DNA of 64,000 nucleotides from Lycocorax pyrrhopterus obiensis (taxonomy: Eukaryota; Chordata; Aves; Passeriformes; Paradisaeidae): assembly GCA_014706295.1 (NCBI GenBank), contig JACSVZ010000004.1:87861047-87925046 (forward strand). The letters run 5' to 3'. A program made the position numbers and the translations under genes. Positions 1 to 14,741 of this stretch are shown piece by piece; position 1 is the first letter of the stretch, and each line of letters starts with the position of its first letter. Below the pieces are notes generated by a model. The model was not told where the DNA came from. It saw nothing but the letters and a program-made list of their open reading frames with translations, and searched no databases.

Positions 1-3000
1 TTTCTACACCACTCTAACATTCTTGGGAGTTGAATATTTCAATATAAATCACTATCTTGATTTCTTAATACTTGGTAAGAATCTCCTTGTCTGAATGCAA
101 AGACAAAAGGCTGTTTATCAGCACTCCTTCTGAAGCCATTGTTCCATGCTTTACCGGCAATAGTGATAACTGTCTATGCAAAATGTTATATGGATCATGT
201 AAATATTTTGAAGCATAACATGGTGGTAGTGTTTTCTTAGCTTGTGAACTGTTACATCAAACAGCTAATTATGTTATGTTTCAAAATGTTTACTCTGTAA
301 ATGAAGCACTGAATATTCTCGTGCTGTGTCAGCAATGATATTAGTGTGGACATGACACTCAACACAACTCTTGCTGAGCCAAATTCCCCAACATATTCTA
401 AAAACACTGTCATTCCTTTCCTGCCCAACTCATTTTCCCCTTCACCAAACTATTACTGTGAGGAAGAAAAAGGGAAAATTCAGTGAGAATCAAATCCTCT
501 AGACAAATTATTAAGTTAGGTATCTATGACTATTAACTGCTGATTTTTTTTAATCCATGGCCAGTTCTGGTGATGAAGATGGTCAGTGACAATCTCTGAA
601 GTGCAACTGTAGAATAAGCCACTCTTATTCCACATGCTGTCAGTGAGCTCTTGAGAGCTTAAGTACAATATGAGTATTTATCTAAATAAAATCAACAGAA
701 AAGTCTATAATCCATTATTCAGAAACACTACAGTGCATGATAAACATGCAGCAACACCAGTTCAGCACATCCTTTTAAAGAATCAGTTTTATAAAAACAT
801 TACCACATATTCTTGCAATTACTTACGATCTTTGCTAAAATCAACATAACAGAATTTAAATCCAAGTAGTTACAGTATAGTTACCTTGGCAAGCTGCCTG
901 CATCCAATTCACAAAATACACTGTGCTTAAACTGTTTTTAATGTTGTGCAATACAGTTAGGACCCTCTGTCAAAGTATTTAAGGTAATGAGATTTTATTT
1001 TAAATGCCAAAGAAAATGAACTAGATACTACTAATATTGTAATGCTCTACCTTAAAAAGCAATAGCTTTGCTCTTCTAACTTTTGAATGATAGACATAAA
1101 AAAAAAAGAAAATCTGAAGAAATATCATGAGCAATGATACTTCAAATATCATCCATTTACTACTTTATTGTAAGATGCAGAATTACTTCAGAAAGTCTGC
1201 AAGAAAACGGAATGAAGTACAATAGTTACTTTGGCAAGTGCAAAGGCCCAAATCATTAACATCTATAGAACTGAATTTTTCATCTAAACACAAACTAACA
1301 AAAAGACACTAAACAAAACATCATTTATCTAACTTCACCCGGGTGAAGTAACATACAACAGTAGCTAAGTACAATTCTTTGTAGAAGACTGCCATCCTCT
1401 TCTGTTCATCCAGGCCAAAAACTCAAAGAGCTGTTCAGTACAGGAAGGCCATCCACATCTTTAGAGTTGGACTTTGTTAGCTGTTTTCCACCCCTGATGT
1501 GCACACACCACATTTTAAAATGAAAACAATAAAAATCCTCAGCTCTAAATGAAGAATACTCTATGTGCATTACATTAGCATTACCACATTTGATCAACAA
1601 AAGTTAAGTGCTCACTGAAAGTGGATGTCAGAAGTAGTTTGATCGTCTCCATACCTCTCTCCCCTCCCCATGAAACCATGTACTTGAAACTCAACTTCCC
1701 AGTACACAAAAACGGAAACCAGGGTGAAAACCAATGAATTGATTTCAAGACCAATTAGATCTTTCCTTTTTCTTGTGAATGTATGTGCAGTGATGGTATC
1801 AGACTGAAAGCTCTGAAGTTACATGCAGTGTCCCACGTACTCACCCAACTCTTGAGTTCCCACCAGCTTTCTGGAATGCCTCCAGTGATTCAAAGCTTTA
1901 CATATTGAAACCAGAGTCCATAGTTAGACTTATAAAATAACAAATGGTGGGAGAGCTCATCTATTTGTATGCTAGTATTCCATCAACTTACAGGAACAGG
2001 ACTCAGCTGATGGCAGTATTAAAAAACTACATGCGCTTGTAAGAAGTGTTTTTGTGTTACCATGAACTAAAATATACAGGAAATGCAACGAATCCTCTCA
2101 GGAAGAATATGACCAGCCCACAGCAAGGCATGGGAGACACCACACATTGGTACACTTTCTTCCATCATGGGTATCTACAGAAATACAATGTAGCTTCTTG
2201 TATTCCTATCTTAATTTCCTAAGGATAACTTTTAATAACACAGACCCTTACTTCATTCTAATGATTGGTCTCAAATGCTGCTCAAGGTCCATAACCCACT
2301 CTTTTTTAAAACTATATTCTTTGTCCACATCTCACTGAGAACTTTTAGACTAAGCCTGCTTTCATGAAAGAGTAGAACAAATACCACCAAAAGCTATTTT
2401 CTTTAGAGACAATTCTAAATTACTTTTATGGATATTGAATGCTTTGAATTGCATTAGAACACAATCAAAAACTAATGCCAAGATCTAGAAGGGAAGCATT
2501 TTCAATTAGCTCCGTTGAAACACCTCTTTTTTACATGATCTGTAAAACAATTCTGAGATAAGCATATCCTGCATACACAAACATCTTAGCAGAAAGCATT
2601 ATATTTGTCAAGATAAACTTAGCATTAAAAAATATTTACATTAGCAACTTTTCTGCGTAAAACCAAAGAAGATAATAAATGAATACCTTAAATGTTTGCT
2701 TGATTAAATGACCTTTGTTAGAAATCAAACATTAATACAAAATTCCAAAAATGCCTTTCACCAGGGAAGATTGTTTTGTCTTCATTCAGCAAAAACAAGC
2801 CAAGTTACATTTAAGAAGCTTCTGATCCCTTTGGCTTTGACTTTTCAGAGTTAGTAATATTAGGAGTAGGAGGGCTTTGGATTATTTCTATTTATTTTCA
2901 AATTTTTAAAATGCCATTTGTTAACATTTTGATAAAATTCATATTCTACTAAACCAAAGAAATTTGTGGTGTTTGGGGTGTCCTGCACAGGGCCACGATT

Positions 3001-6000
3001 CAGACTCAATGATCCTGATGGGTCCCTTCCAACTCAGCATATTCTATGATTCTATGACTGACTACTACAAAATGATAAGAAATAGATGCTTTGGGTACAT
3101 ATAAATGAAATAAATTTTATACCAGAAGCTGGTACAAAAAATAATAATAGTGTATTTTGCAGGGTTTATAGACATTTTTCTCTATAGTCCAATATTGTTA
3201 AAAAGACCCAGGCTTAAAAGATTTACAGTTTGAATTAAATAGATCCAATAAAAATTACCACTTTTATTACTATGACAAGCTTAGTTAAATCCCTTTGAAA
3301 ATATGAGTGCCACCTACATATTAAGACTCCCTGGACTCAGCAACTCAAGCTCACTGACTAGTGTAGAAGAAGTCCTGTACTTTTAAGATGCCTAAACCCA
3401 TAGAACAGAGCCTGAAAGGTATCACCAATATGTAAACTGAATGAATGACTGCATCAGACTTTGAAGACAGGAACCATATTGGCTGACTACTCCCATGCAA
3501 TGGAAAACAAAAGCAAACTCGATTTCTGACTATATACTTAAACACTGGAAACTGGAAGGCAAAAGCTCAAGAGACAAGGGAAAAACACGCCATCACATTC
3601 TCAGTTCTTTGACAGAGCAGAGGAAGAAATATTTAATTTGATTATGGGAATGCTGCAAGATGTAATATCAGAAACACGGGAGTCACCAACCATACTGAAA
3701 CATGGAGGGAGAGCCCATCCTGGCAGCAATTGCTGGAACCATCTCACCCAGGCACCTACTTTGTGCCAGGAGAGGATGATGAGGTGTATCAGGCTCAAAT
3801 CCAGCTACGTGGCAGATATGCCCCTTACCTTGGAAGCCTCCACCAGAAATGAGAAAACCTAACACACACCTACATCTGATATTCTGGCAACCCATGGTTT
3901 ATGTGGCTTGCTGTAGCTGTAAAATCCCAGCAAATACTGTTATTTTAGCCAAAAAATATAAATACTGGATTAATTTTCTTAAGTCCACAAAATTTAACTT
4001 GTTCTATGATTAACTCCTGCATTAATCTTACCACAAATAACCAAACAGCTTAGTTTTAGAGACATCAGTTTTGCTTTCATTTTTAAATGTCAACAAGTTC
4101 CTTTCCCAATGCAATCAAACAAACATATTCTGAATTTACCTTCTATCCCAGGTAAGATTCTGATCTGAGGGGAATCTTCTGCCACTTGTAAAAGGTTTGG
4201 GTAATCCTTCAGTTTTTGAAGGTACTAGCATTGCCCTTAGATGACAACATTCTCAGTTCATCACCATAAAATCAGTATTCCTGGAAGTAAGCAACTTTGT
4301 TGCTTATTCTCACTGAATACAATTGTAGACAGAACTTACAATGGACCCATCCCACGTGTTTGATTTGCTTGTTTCATAAAGAAGAAAATCATCTGCTCTT
4401 GCTAGAAATCAAGAATTTGTGTAGAACCCCAGCCCCATGGCAAAACAAACTGTAACGTGAATTATTATTGGTATTTTTAAATGTTGCCTCTCTTTCAAGG
4501 GCTACCTCAAGGTTAAATTTTTTTGCTGCTTGATATTCTTCCATCCTATTCACATAGAGTTAAGATTTATTTATATATTCATATCAATGAGTGAAGACAT
4601 AATAGTTGAAATCAGCAATGTCACAATACTTCACTGTATGTCAATCTCAGCTTTCTAAAAATTAATGTTAAATTTCTTTTTGTTGAACTGGTCCTAGGAC
4701 CAACCGTAAAGAGCCAGTAACTGTATCCAGAACTGAAAAAGAACATCGAGATATGAGATGCAGCTCATCAACTGGTCCCACTAAGAGCAGGTAATTAAGT
4801 TCAGCCCAAGAATTCTGCCTAAACCAATGAATCTTCTCTCAAAGAGGATGCAGCTCATGGAGAGTAAAAGTGCAACCCCACAAAAACCTTTTTATACTTC
4901 CTCTCTGCAAAACTACTAAAACATATACACATACTAATGTCAAAACCAGTATTTCAGACAGTATCATAAACACTGAATTATGCTTGTGCTCTAGGAATAG
5001 CTTTGTTATCTTTGGGGGTAATACCTCTGGTTTTAACATGGGTTTCTAGCTTAATTCTTCTTAATTAAACCACTTTTTCCAACATTACGCTTGCAGTATT
5101 TTCTCAACATAAAATTGAGCAAAAATGTAGGGAAAAAATCATTTCAAGAAACAAAACAAACAAACAAATTCCCCTACATGTCAGTAAGGCCCACACTGAA
5201 GCACTGTGCTCTGTAACAAATACACTAAGACAACAAGACTAAATTATTAGACTTAATTATATCCCCACAAAGAATGAAGTGCAATTCTATTTAAACCGTA
5301 GGTTACAGTATGTCCTCCTCATTCCTATGGCTGCCAGAACTACTGGGTGCTACCACTCTTCCTAAAACTGTAGGAAGTAAGAAGTCTCTGGGATCTTTTG
5401 GACAAGCATGGAAAGGTGTGTTTTCAACCCAGCTCAGCAGCATCCCGTAACAGCACTCCCAGGGAGCATGGCCATCGCTCAGCCTGCCTGTGGCCAGGCC
5501 TGTGGCCATGGCTCCCACGCTGCAGCCCCAGCACCCAGCCAGCACCGCAGGGACACTGGGGTTGCTGAGGGCAAGCCACAAGCCAGGTCAGCAGCACTGC
5601 ACAGCAGCAGGACCCTGGGGAGCTGTAATCACATCCTGCCAGCAGCCATGTGGAGCTCCCCGTCCCCACAGCTCCCGGTGTACTGAGATATGCCCTGGGC
5701 TGGTACGTGCTCAAGGCTCAGCCTTCGGAACAGTCTGGTTCTGCTTTCAGTTCTGCTTCTCAACACACTTGCATGAGGGATGCTCCAGTTCCAGGGGGTA
5801 TCTATCTCTGCGTGGACATGCAGTGGAGCAGGGGCCAGGGGAACACGGACTCCTTCCCACTCTCCTCACATAAAAAGTAGGGCAGAGGCCAACAACAAAA
5901 GAATTTAGCAGTGGGGAGAAGCAGATCAAGAGGATTCTGCAACAGAACTGGAGATGCTTCTTGTTTAATAATTATTTGTACTGATAATTTTTAAAAGGAG

Positions 6001-7223
6001 TAATCCTTGCAAAATAAAAACAGACCAGTACCGGAGAGAAAAGCAGGAGAAGAAACAAACAGGTGCTCTGAAAGCACAAAAGCAGTGTTTTACTGTTTTG
6101 CAGAGTGAAGAGGTACAATTAAAAGGTGAAATAAAATAACAGTAAAACAATGAGAGCCTTTTTCCTGAAAAAGAAGGAGAGGAAAAAAATCCTATCAAAC
6201 ACCCCCCCTCCTTCTGAACTCTCAAAGAACCACCAACCTAAATGAAACATTTGACTTTCATTTCCAACCGGAAACTGAAGTGATGAACAAATACATTATG
6301 ACTTCAGCTCTCCTGCTCATACACGCAAACAAATTCCATTCTTCCCATGGAGAAGAAAAGCATATATCCTTTTGGACAAGAGTTAACAATACTTAATAGC
6401 TTGATTATATCAACAGGCTGATTCACAGACTTGTGAATTCATTTCAGTGTGTCACAGAGATGAATTTACCAGACCTATTTGTTATTCTTTGTTTACCTTT
6501 AGAGGGAATTATTTCACATTTGGTCAACAGGAAAAAACAAAATCAGGAAACATGTTCACTGAACTGTTGGATTTGAAGTTTACGTGCATATGATGTGAGA
6601 AAATGCGAAAAATCTTGGGACTCTTGGATTTTTTGCAAGCCTTTCCAAAGATGAAGTAATTCCATCTGTGGTTATAGAGACAATGCCAACAATCAAAGCG
6701 ACTCCCCAATAATGTTCAACCAAGGAACAGTGAGACTGGAAGGTGAGAGAGGAACAAAACCAAAATGACGTAGGAGTACTAACACTAATTAAAAGTGAAA
6801 TGATGGAAGAGTCTTTCTTTTCAGGCACAACAAGCTCCATACAAAATATTCTTTATATTGACTAACAACTGTAATTGGAGCTACAATATCAACTTAGATG
6901 GATCAGTGCCCTGATTCAGTGTATGCAATTCTTACGACCTGAAGGAGCAAGAAAATAAGTAAATACACATCTATAGGTGGAAACCTTCTGGAGTACTGTT
7001 ACTATTGTACATTGTGAAATGCATGAAATGTCTGTATATAAAGTACTATAATCTTGCTCTGTAAGAGAAACAGTAGTCTATACTATTTTAAACCTTTAAA
7101 TACCAATCATGCAGGTTTAAAAGTCGAGTTAAGGTGAGACGATCTTCATATTATGTAAAAATTTTATATAATATATGTTAGCACCGTAACAAAAGAATTA
7201 TTTCAAAATTTTTTTATGCTTAC
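1..7223 (-). other. AGPAT5 intron 5 (partial; continues beyond the left edge)
   Basis: AT-rich non-coding DNA. It holds one CR1 tail (2968-3057) and a G+C-rich patch at about 5390-5860 whose overlapping frames on both strands match nothing I know. I looked for AGPAT5 exons 6-8 on the minus strand and did not find them. The short frames at 6524-6840 and 2820-2885 on the minus strand do not resemble the AGPAT5 C-terminal half. Confidence 0.75.
2968..3057 (+). mobile_element. CR1 LINE, truncated 3' end
   Basis: A 90-bp piece has the typical avian CR1 tail: GGGTGTCCTGCACAGGGCCA, then GATCCTGATGGGTCCCTTCC, then AACTCAGCATATTCTATGATTCTATGA with two copies of the ATTCTATG terminal octamer. It lies in AGPAT5 intron 5, antisense to the gene. 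The 5' truncation is the usual CR1 state. It carries no coding capacity. Confidence 0.9.
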
Positions 7224-7314
7224 CTTCCTTTTCAGCAAATGATTGACTATCCGCAATGACTTTTGGTATTTCCGGGTTGTAACGAGTCCCCTCTGGAAAA
7301 ATCACTAAATACAT
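7224..7314 (-). CDS. AGPAT5: AGPAT5 exon 5 (motif III, FPEGTR)
   Basis: This 91-bp exon encodes MYLVIFPEGTRYNPEIPKVI then ADSQSFAEKE and one base of the next codon. FPEGTR is acyltransferase motif III, which takes part in acceptor phosphate binding. The acceptor is AATTCCACAG|ATGTAT and the donor is GGAAG|GTAAGC, ending in phase 1. This is the last AGPAT5 exon found in the window. The next exon should carry the LAVLKHVLTP and VAFD region, and no match to it was seen between 1 and 7223 on this strand, so the intron is probably longer than 7.2 kb. Confidence 0.95.
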
Positions 7315-10300
7315 CTGTGGAATTAAAAAAGAAACAAACCAGACAAATTCTTATAATGAACGTAAACTGACCGCTTTTAAAAAAATTATCAACACTTGAT
7401 AGGTCCATATTGTATTTAGCTCACACCACTGACTACTGTAAGGATCAAAAGAAAATCAGAATACTTGAGCTAAAACTTCTTAGCTCTAAGAAACTTACTG
7501 TTTGAGGTTCAAAATAATTTTCTTTGAAAATACATCATAGAAAATACTCCATGTGATTTAGAAAGGGAGATAGCATGTATCAACAAAAGTCAGCAAGTCA
7601 GGAGCAGCTGATATCAACAAGAGAATCAGTTTTAAGAGATTTTGAAAAGATAGACAAATACATGACAAAGTGACCATTTTTTTTTCTTTAATAGTTATCT
7701 TGCCTCTAGTATTTCCTTATACTGAAATATACAATAATTCATTCATAATCAGAAATACTATTAATTGAAATTATGATAGATCTTATGTGCCTCTATGTCT
7801 CTCACTGCCTTGGATATTAAATATATTACGAACTCAAACTCATAGTTCAGCGTAATTTGAACTTTAAAGTCACATTCCTTTAAGCAGGCATATCTGCAAG
7901 GTTATATTTCCCAAGTAAATTCATTTGCTTGCCTGATCAGCACCAAACTATCTATGGGTTCTCAAATCCCTACACAGGTAAAGGTTGCCTAAGTATCCGC
8001 ATATCTGTCTGTAAAATTATGTACCCGAACAGGAGCAGTCAAATTTGATGAATTTTCCATTTTCTTTTGAAACAGAACAGAGGGGTTTTGGGGTTTTTGT
8101 GTGTATTTGTGCCTTGCATAATCTCCTACAAACAAAGCTGATGCAAAACATCACTTAAACAGTGGAAATTTCATATTGGGGGCTCATGTGCAGGAGAGAC
8201 TATGGCCACAAATGATAACTGGCATGGAGTTGAACATGACACATTCGTAGTAAAATGCCTGCTGTAAATACTTAATAAATTAACTTTGCAGAAAGGAGTC
8301 TCAAGAAACATTTGAAAGAAAATGAGATAATGGATTTACAAAACAGTCTAAGGAATATTACCAGTGATTAGATGGAGACTTTGATAACTGGAGTGCACAT
8401 CATGTAAAGATGCAAAGTTAAATAAAAACTCAAAAAGAGACACACAGGAATGCAACTTTGTGCTTCTGGCCCACAAAACATCACTGTGTGCTGGTATTTG
8501 CCCTTAATGATTGCAGAACAGCTACAGAAAGGGCTGAATGCCAAAAGACAGCCCCCAGCAAATGACCCCACAGTGAGGAAGGTTGAAAGATGCACTAAAA
8601 TGCAGAGCTGAGAAGAAATCTAGGAAATGTGCCAACCAGAGAAGCCAGCTGGAGATCAAGACAAAGGAGAACTAAGTACATAGTCTAGAACCTGACAGAG
8701 AAAAAGAAAAAAAAAGAAAATAAATATTAAAAATAGCAAAACCAGTGTCAATAGAGTAAAGAGACCTACAGGAAAGGCTGTACTTGTCACAGTATGTTTG
8801 GGGGAAACTGATTGACTGCAGATGCAGGTGAAGTCCAAGAATGCATACAGGACCAACAGAAATCCAAGATGCATACAGATTTGGTGGTGAGGGAAAAAAG
8901 AAAATGGGTTTAAGAGTCAAGGTGCTTACTTTTTTATATGTAACAGTAGCATAAGTACAGGGACAAGTACAGGAATCCTTAGACCCAGCTCTAGTCCACA
9001 CTTCCCCCAGTCATCTGTACATTTCATCTATGAAGTATAATGTTGAGATATTTAAGTGACTAAGTAAAACTTTTCAGACATAGCTGGAAAGGACACAATA
9101 TTCAAATCCAGATGCATTTTTTTTTTCTTTTCATAAATGTGCTTATGTTCAAATCTTGTAATCTGGATGCTTGAAATGGTCCTTCAAGATGAGGTGTTCC
9201 AACCCTCCATCCCCATTAAAGACTGCATTGCTCAGCTCTAAAGGGTAATACAGTGACTGTAACAGGTAATAGAGCAAAAGAAGTGAAGCACACAGGACAA
9301 GAACACCACTCTTGGTGCATAGGTCAGCACTTACAAGCAGGCAACAATGTTACTGGTCTTCAAAGCAGATAATCACCCCCAAAAGCTGATTACACAACAG
9401 GGAACAGTATCTACTTACTCCAGTCCTATGTGTGTAATACAAACCAGGGACTGAAATTGTATTTTACTTATTCTTGTAAACCTCTAAAACACAAGCAGCC
9501 AAACAGGTTTGTTGACCAGAATCTGAATATCTCTGAATTGAAAGCATACCAACAAGACAGAGAAGCGGCCTTTGCTTTAAATTCAGCACATATTAACCTA
9601 CTATGTAGCTCATCAGGACTATTTTAACAGTAAAATTGAGGAATGTAAATAGATGACCTATTTATACTCACATACAGTCCTGCACAAGACAAAGATATTT
9701 TGCCAGTACAGTTTGGCCTCCCAGAACCACTTGTATGACTGGCTTTTCTCCCACCATGGCCAGCAGAAGTTAAATCCTTAAGCACTATTTCCAAAGACCG
9801 TAAGAACTACAAATCTCTAAGATTTTAATAACTAGATAAGCTCCCCTGAACTTGGAATGAGAACTTGTAGAAGCATTTTAATTGCCTAGAAACACTAGCT
9901 GCAGCTTAGGCCATTTTTAATACAGATTTTTCAATTAGGGCAATTAGCTACATAAAAGTTACACACTTTATCGCTTCAAAATACAGTGCTCATGTTCAAA
10001 TAGCAGAGATAGTTTTGGATTACTGCAGTCCCTGATTCATTGAGACACCAATTTTAACCCAAGCAATAGGTCCCTATGCTCAGGTATGTGGTACTTTCAT
10101 TCCTTCTGTGGAATGGGTGAGTGCCAATAAACTTGGTATCTCTCCTCAATTTGAAAGCTCCAAGGAGTGGATCAGGATTAATTTAGTAGAATCCTACTGA
10201 TTCCTGTTGGAGCCAGAAAACCAAAAAAGATGCAGGGGCTACCTGAAGAGTCCCCAGTGCAATGTCAGTGCACTTGCCACAGAGCACATATGAACTGAAT

Positions 10301-13300
10301 GGAAGATGGTAACTGCATTTTTCCAAATAGCAACGCTTCATTTCCCCGGCACTGTCAAGGTCTCACAGGCAAAAAGAAACAGCAACAGCACTAAGGGGGA
10401 TCGTGCTTCCAGAGAGGGGACACGGCAGCTGAGGAAGTCCCTGAGATAGATCAGAGTGCCACAAATTGAGCTGGTATGGGCGGAGCAGGGGAAAGCAGAG
10501 AAGCGACAATCGAGTCCCTGGAACACAGAACGATCATAAACACACAGCAAGAAAAGGTGGCCAAGGGCTTTGGAAAATGTCCTGGAGTGAGTAGCTGCTA
10601 CTCTGTAGAAGAACACAGGGCATCAAGAAGTGGTAACTACTGACTAAAGGCATCTTGCATTTACTGTGCTGTTCCCAGGTGACAAGGGGAAAACAATTAA
10701 ATATTTTAATTTACAAAATTCAAAATTGTCTTAAACAATGCACATGCTTAATTTTAATATTATTATTACTATTACTGTATCCTGACAGCTAGACAGATTC
10801 ATATTGGCATCCATTTAGACCACTGCCTAGAAAGTATGCTTCTAGTGAACTGGATAAGAAACATTACCACTCAGATCAATAACTGAAAAGGATATGGTAC
10901 AAGAAAGCCTATCTGGTGGAAATGGAACAAAATACAAAAGGTGATATGGGAAAAGCAGGCAAGGACATCCGTGATTTACGATTGTCAGGGATTTGCAAAT
11001 TAGTATATCACTAAATTATTACATTAAGCCTTATAGCAGTTGTATTGATGTATCTGTCCCCTCCATGTTTTTATTGTTTGATTGGCATTTCTTCACATGA
11101 CAATGATTTATTCTATGACTGAATGAATGACAAAACCAAAACACATAGTAATCAGCTAAATATTGGTTGTACAGGGTTAAATTCCACATCTCAGAATGAA
11201 GATTTCCTACTCTTGATGCATGATTAAAAAAAAATAGAAGTTACATTTTCAATTGTCAAATTGAAGAGTTTGCTGTTCAGAAGAGTTAACTTTCTTTATA
11301 AATGAAGTAGATTGAGCATATCAAGTGTCAGCTGGATACCCATTCATCTTGGGCTTACATTCATCTGTGGTTTACATTAACACAACATTAACACAAGTGT
11401 TCTTTAAACCCTGACAGTCTCTGCTCTCACAACAAGACATAAGATTGCAATCTGTTAGCAATCAGTCAAATTTTATGGAATTTTAAACCAAATCACATCA
11501 TCTTGAGTGAGTTTTACCAACAAAAGGCCCAATAATGCACCATTTAAGTGTATAATTCAATGACAGTTTGAGAAGCAATGTGATTTCCAGAAAGAAGTAA
11601 GAAAATATATTAGTTCAAGATCCCCACTAAGAAAACACAGGTGCAACAGTGTTTCAGCCTGGCATCAGTTTTGTGCCTGTCTGACACTGCTGTGCTGCAT
11701 CTGGGAAGAGGTGTGGACTGGCTGCAAACCAGAGGGCAGGAAAGGGGGCTGTTTATAGCAGGCAGGTGGGTGGAAGTCGTAAGACAAGGTGAGCAAGGAG
11801 AATCACGCAGTCCACCGTTGCTACACAAAAGGAGATATGCCAGAGCACTAATCCACTTCTACTGTGCAGGTAAGAGGCCAAGAGGCAGCCTTACTTTGTC
11901 TGTCAGTTTTAACTCCAATTTACTTGTCATTAACAATAATAAAAAAAAGTCCACAGTGAAGCGGTAAAGAGCTTGCTATGCTGAGGAGAACAGAAGACTG
12001 GTTCTGTCTTCCTACACATCTTCAATTTCTTAATGGGAAAAGGGATGGCTCCAGACAGACTGAACATTAATCATCTGGATTCTTTTGTTTAAATTGTACG
12101 TGGAGAGAAACTGTAAATAACAACGTGACCCTTAACACAGATTCCTGGCCATCTCTTCTTTATTGGTGTATAAATCTTTCCTGAGCAGCTGAAAGGCCAG
12201 CTCATCTCTAGCACTACATTAAAGAACGAACTCTACCACGTACACACAGAATAACTAAGCTACACCAGCTGCCCACTAAACTGAGGAAAAGTCCACCCTG
12301 AGCTGTAGCATACAGTGCATAAAAATTCCAGTCATAGATTAGCTATTTTTGCATGAAGCTGATGAGTTCAGGGCATACTTGCTTCACTGATCAAAATGTC
12401 TTCATTTTAAAAGTAATATGGTTGCTTGTGAATGTCATGATAAGTTGCAGAACTGCATGAATAATGCAGCAAGGACACAGGTTATCATGTTCTTCTCACA
12501 GTAGTAGGTTAAAGGCCACTTAATAGCAACTACATTTAAATTCTCAGATAAAGTGGCCTATAGGAAGTTTAGTCCTCCTCAATGACAGCTCAATGGTCTG
12601 TGTCTTTTACTCCTGCAGATGCAAACAACTGCCTCAGTAAATAGGCTTTTGACAACTTTGGTTTTGTAAATTTAAGTGTCACTCCCTATATGGTTTGACT
12701 GAGAGATTTTAAACAATTAATTTCTGCAGCCATTACGCTTATTTCTCTTCTATACTGCAACACCTTATAATATGAAGCAAATGGCAACACATGCCTGGTA
12801 TGCACGTCCAGGTTCTGTGCTCATTTCCAACACCACTCAACTCCCAGAGAGCTAAATTGCAGCAAAAAACAAGTGTACCCAAGTGGTCCCACATTTATTA
12901 GGCATTAGCTTTGATAGGTTAGGTATAGGCTTTCAATCTATACACAACTCAGGAGGGAGAAGAAAGATGATTCCATAAACAAAGACTTTTGGATTTATTT
13001 CACTTATTAACCACATGGAAAGCAGAATCCACATCAGTTGTATCTTTGAAGAAAAGCTTTATGCTTAAACCTCTCCTTACATTCCAACTGTGCTAAAAGG
13101 ACACACTGCAGCAAGACTGAACACCATTTGCAGGTTTCCAAGGACATAATTCAATGGGTTTCTAGGCACATTTCCCAAGATTGTATTAAAAGAAAAATAC
13201 ACATTTTTATAAAGGAGATTAATTTATCACAGACTTTGAATTAAGACTCTTATCACAATGAAAACCTTATAACAACAACAAAACCCTGCTTTTTAGGGCT

Positions 13301-14741
13301 TGCAAAGGGAAGCCAGAAAACCAGACTCAAGCAGAAGCTGTCTCTTTAGCTAGCAAGAAATCCATAGGCCCATGCAGAAAAACACCTTGCTGAGTTATTT
13401 CATCCAGACTAACAAAAATGAACTTAACCTGCAGGGGGAAGAATTGCTTAGGGGGATGACTACAACTATGTTTCACACATCCTGCAAGTGGCCTTTGCTT
13501 ATTCCATTACACCACAAGTTTTACAGCAAGTAGAATCTTTACCACTGACATATGGCAAATAACGAGGCAACAAAACCTCTTTACATCCCAGGACCCTCCC
13601 TGGTAATGAGGGCGCAGGTTGCCACCACTGAACATGACCATCTTCTCCATGGACATCATTGATTAGATACTGGACAGCAAAAGTTTAGTTGTGATAATGT
13701 ATTTCTGGCCTAACTAATATGCTAACACCTAGAACTTTCCTTACTTAATTAAAACCAAAAAATCACACTAAATCTTAGTTCAAGAGAAAAAGAGTTTGAG
13801 CACTGTCTGAAATGGGGACACTTTACCCATTTAAGCCTCTCAGTAAGCACAAGGTCAATTTACTTTTTCAACACAGACACATGCACAAACATAAACTCAC
13901 TATCTCCAAATAAGAAAAAAAAGACTATTATGAATGTCAAAACAACCCACGCGCTCTTTTTACCCAAGTCTTGGCTTATAAAAGTTTTGACAATATGTGG
14001 AGTCTAAGTCCTAATAACACAATTTTAAATAAAAGGGAAGTTTAACTGTTCTATATCAAGGCTTGCTTAGTTGTTTTTTTGCAGCTTGGCCAAAAAGGCA
14101 GAAAAAAATTTAATGCACAGAAAGTAATGGAAGCAAAGCACAGTGATTCTAACCACTGAGCCACAAACCATACAGGGAGTCATGAGAAAAGTCACTTGGC
14201 AGTAACAGTCGTTCTTCAAATAGAAAATTATCAAGAGTTTGTTTTGGTTTTTTTTTCCTCCTCCAGGCATAGCAGACAAAGTTATTCAATTCTAAGATGT
14301 CATTGCCATTAAAAATGATTGATCGTTGTGATGACTAATTAGCATTTGGTAAGAAAGGTTCTTGACTTCTAAAAGTCGAGAGTATCAGTCTCTGACAAGC
14401 ACACAGTAGTCAAAACGTTGTCTTTTGAAACAGAGGGTTTCTCTTTCGAAATAGTGGTTTCTCAAGGAAGGTACTATAGTTCATGTTCTACGTCCGGATC
14501 CCCCTTGTCCTCTACAGAGAGGATCACAAAGTTCCCATCAATCATAAAGAACCAGTCAAATTTTCCTCAGTTTAATTAGAGGTGTCACTCTGATCACAGA
14601 AAGTAACTGTAAAAACACAGAAAGAAAACAAATCCATGATTACCATCTTAGTAGTTTGTGGATATCGGGCATGGCTCTTTTCTCCAACAAGCCTTTGCCA
14701 TTAAAAAAGTCAAAGAAATGAGAAGGAAGGTATAAGCTTAC
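7315..14741 (-). other. AGPAT5 intron 4
   Basis: A 7.4-kb AT-rich intron with GT-AG ends. A weak CR1-like stretch may be present at about 9165-9235 (GGTCCTTCAAGATGAGGTGT TCCAACCCTCC). A slightly G+C-richer patch lies at 11640-11880. No exon, RNA gene or clear repeat otherwise seen. Confidence 0.8.

Noticed and set aside
2818..2890. Minus-strand frame ending SPPTPNITNSEKSKPKGSEAS and stop
   Set aside because: It looks like a protein C-terminus, but it does not match the AGPAT5 end, the frame is closed just upstream, and no convincing acceptor or partner exon is seen.
6524..6840. Minus-strand frames of 61 and 86 codons as candidate AGPAT5 exon 6
   Set aside because: The translation has nothing in common with the LAVLKHVLTP/VAFD region or the C-terminal half of AGPAT5.
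9165..9235. CR1-like sequence in intron 4
   Set aside because: Only about 30 bp resemble CR1 (TCCTTCAAGATGAGGTGTTC CAACCC); too short to call.
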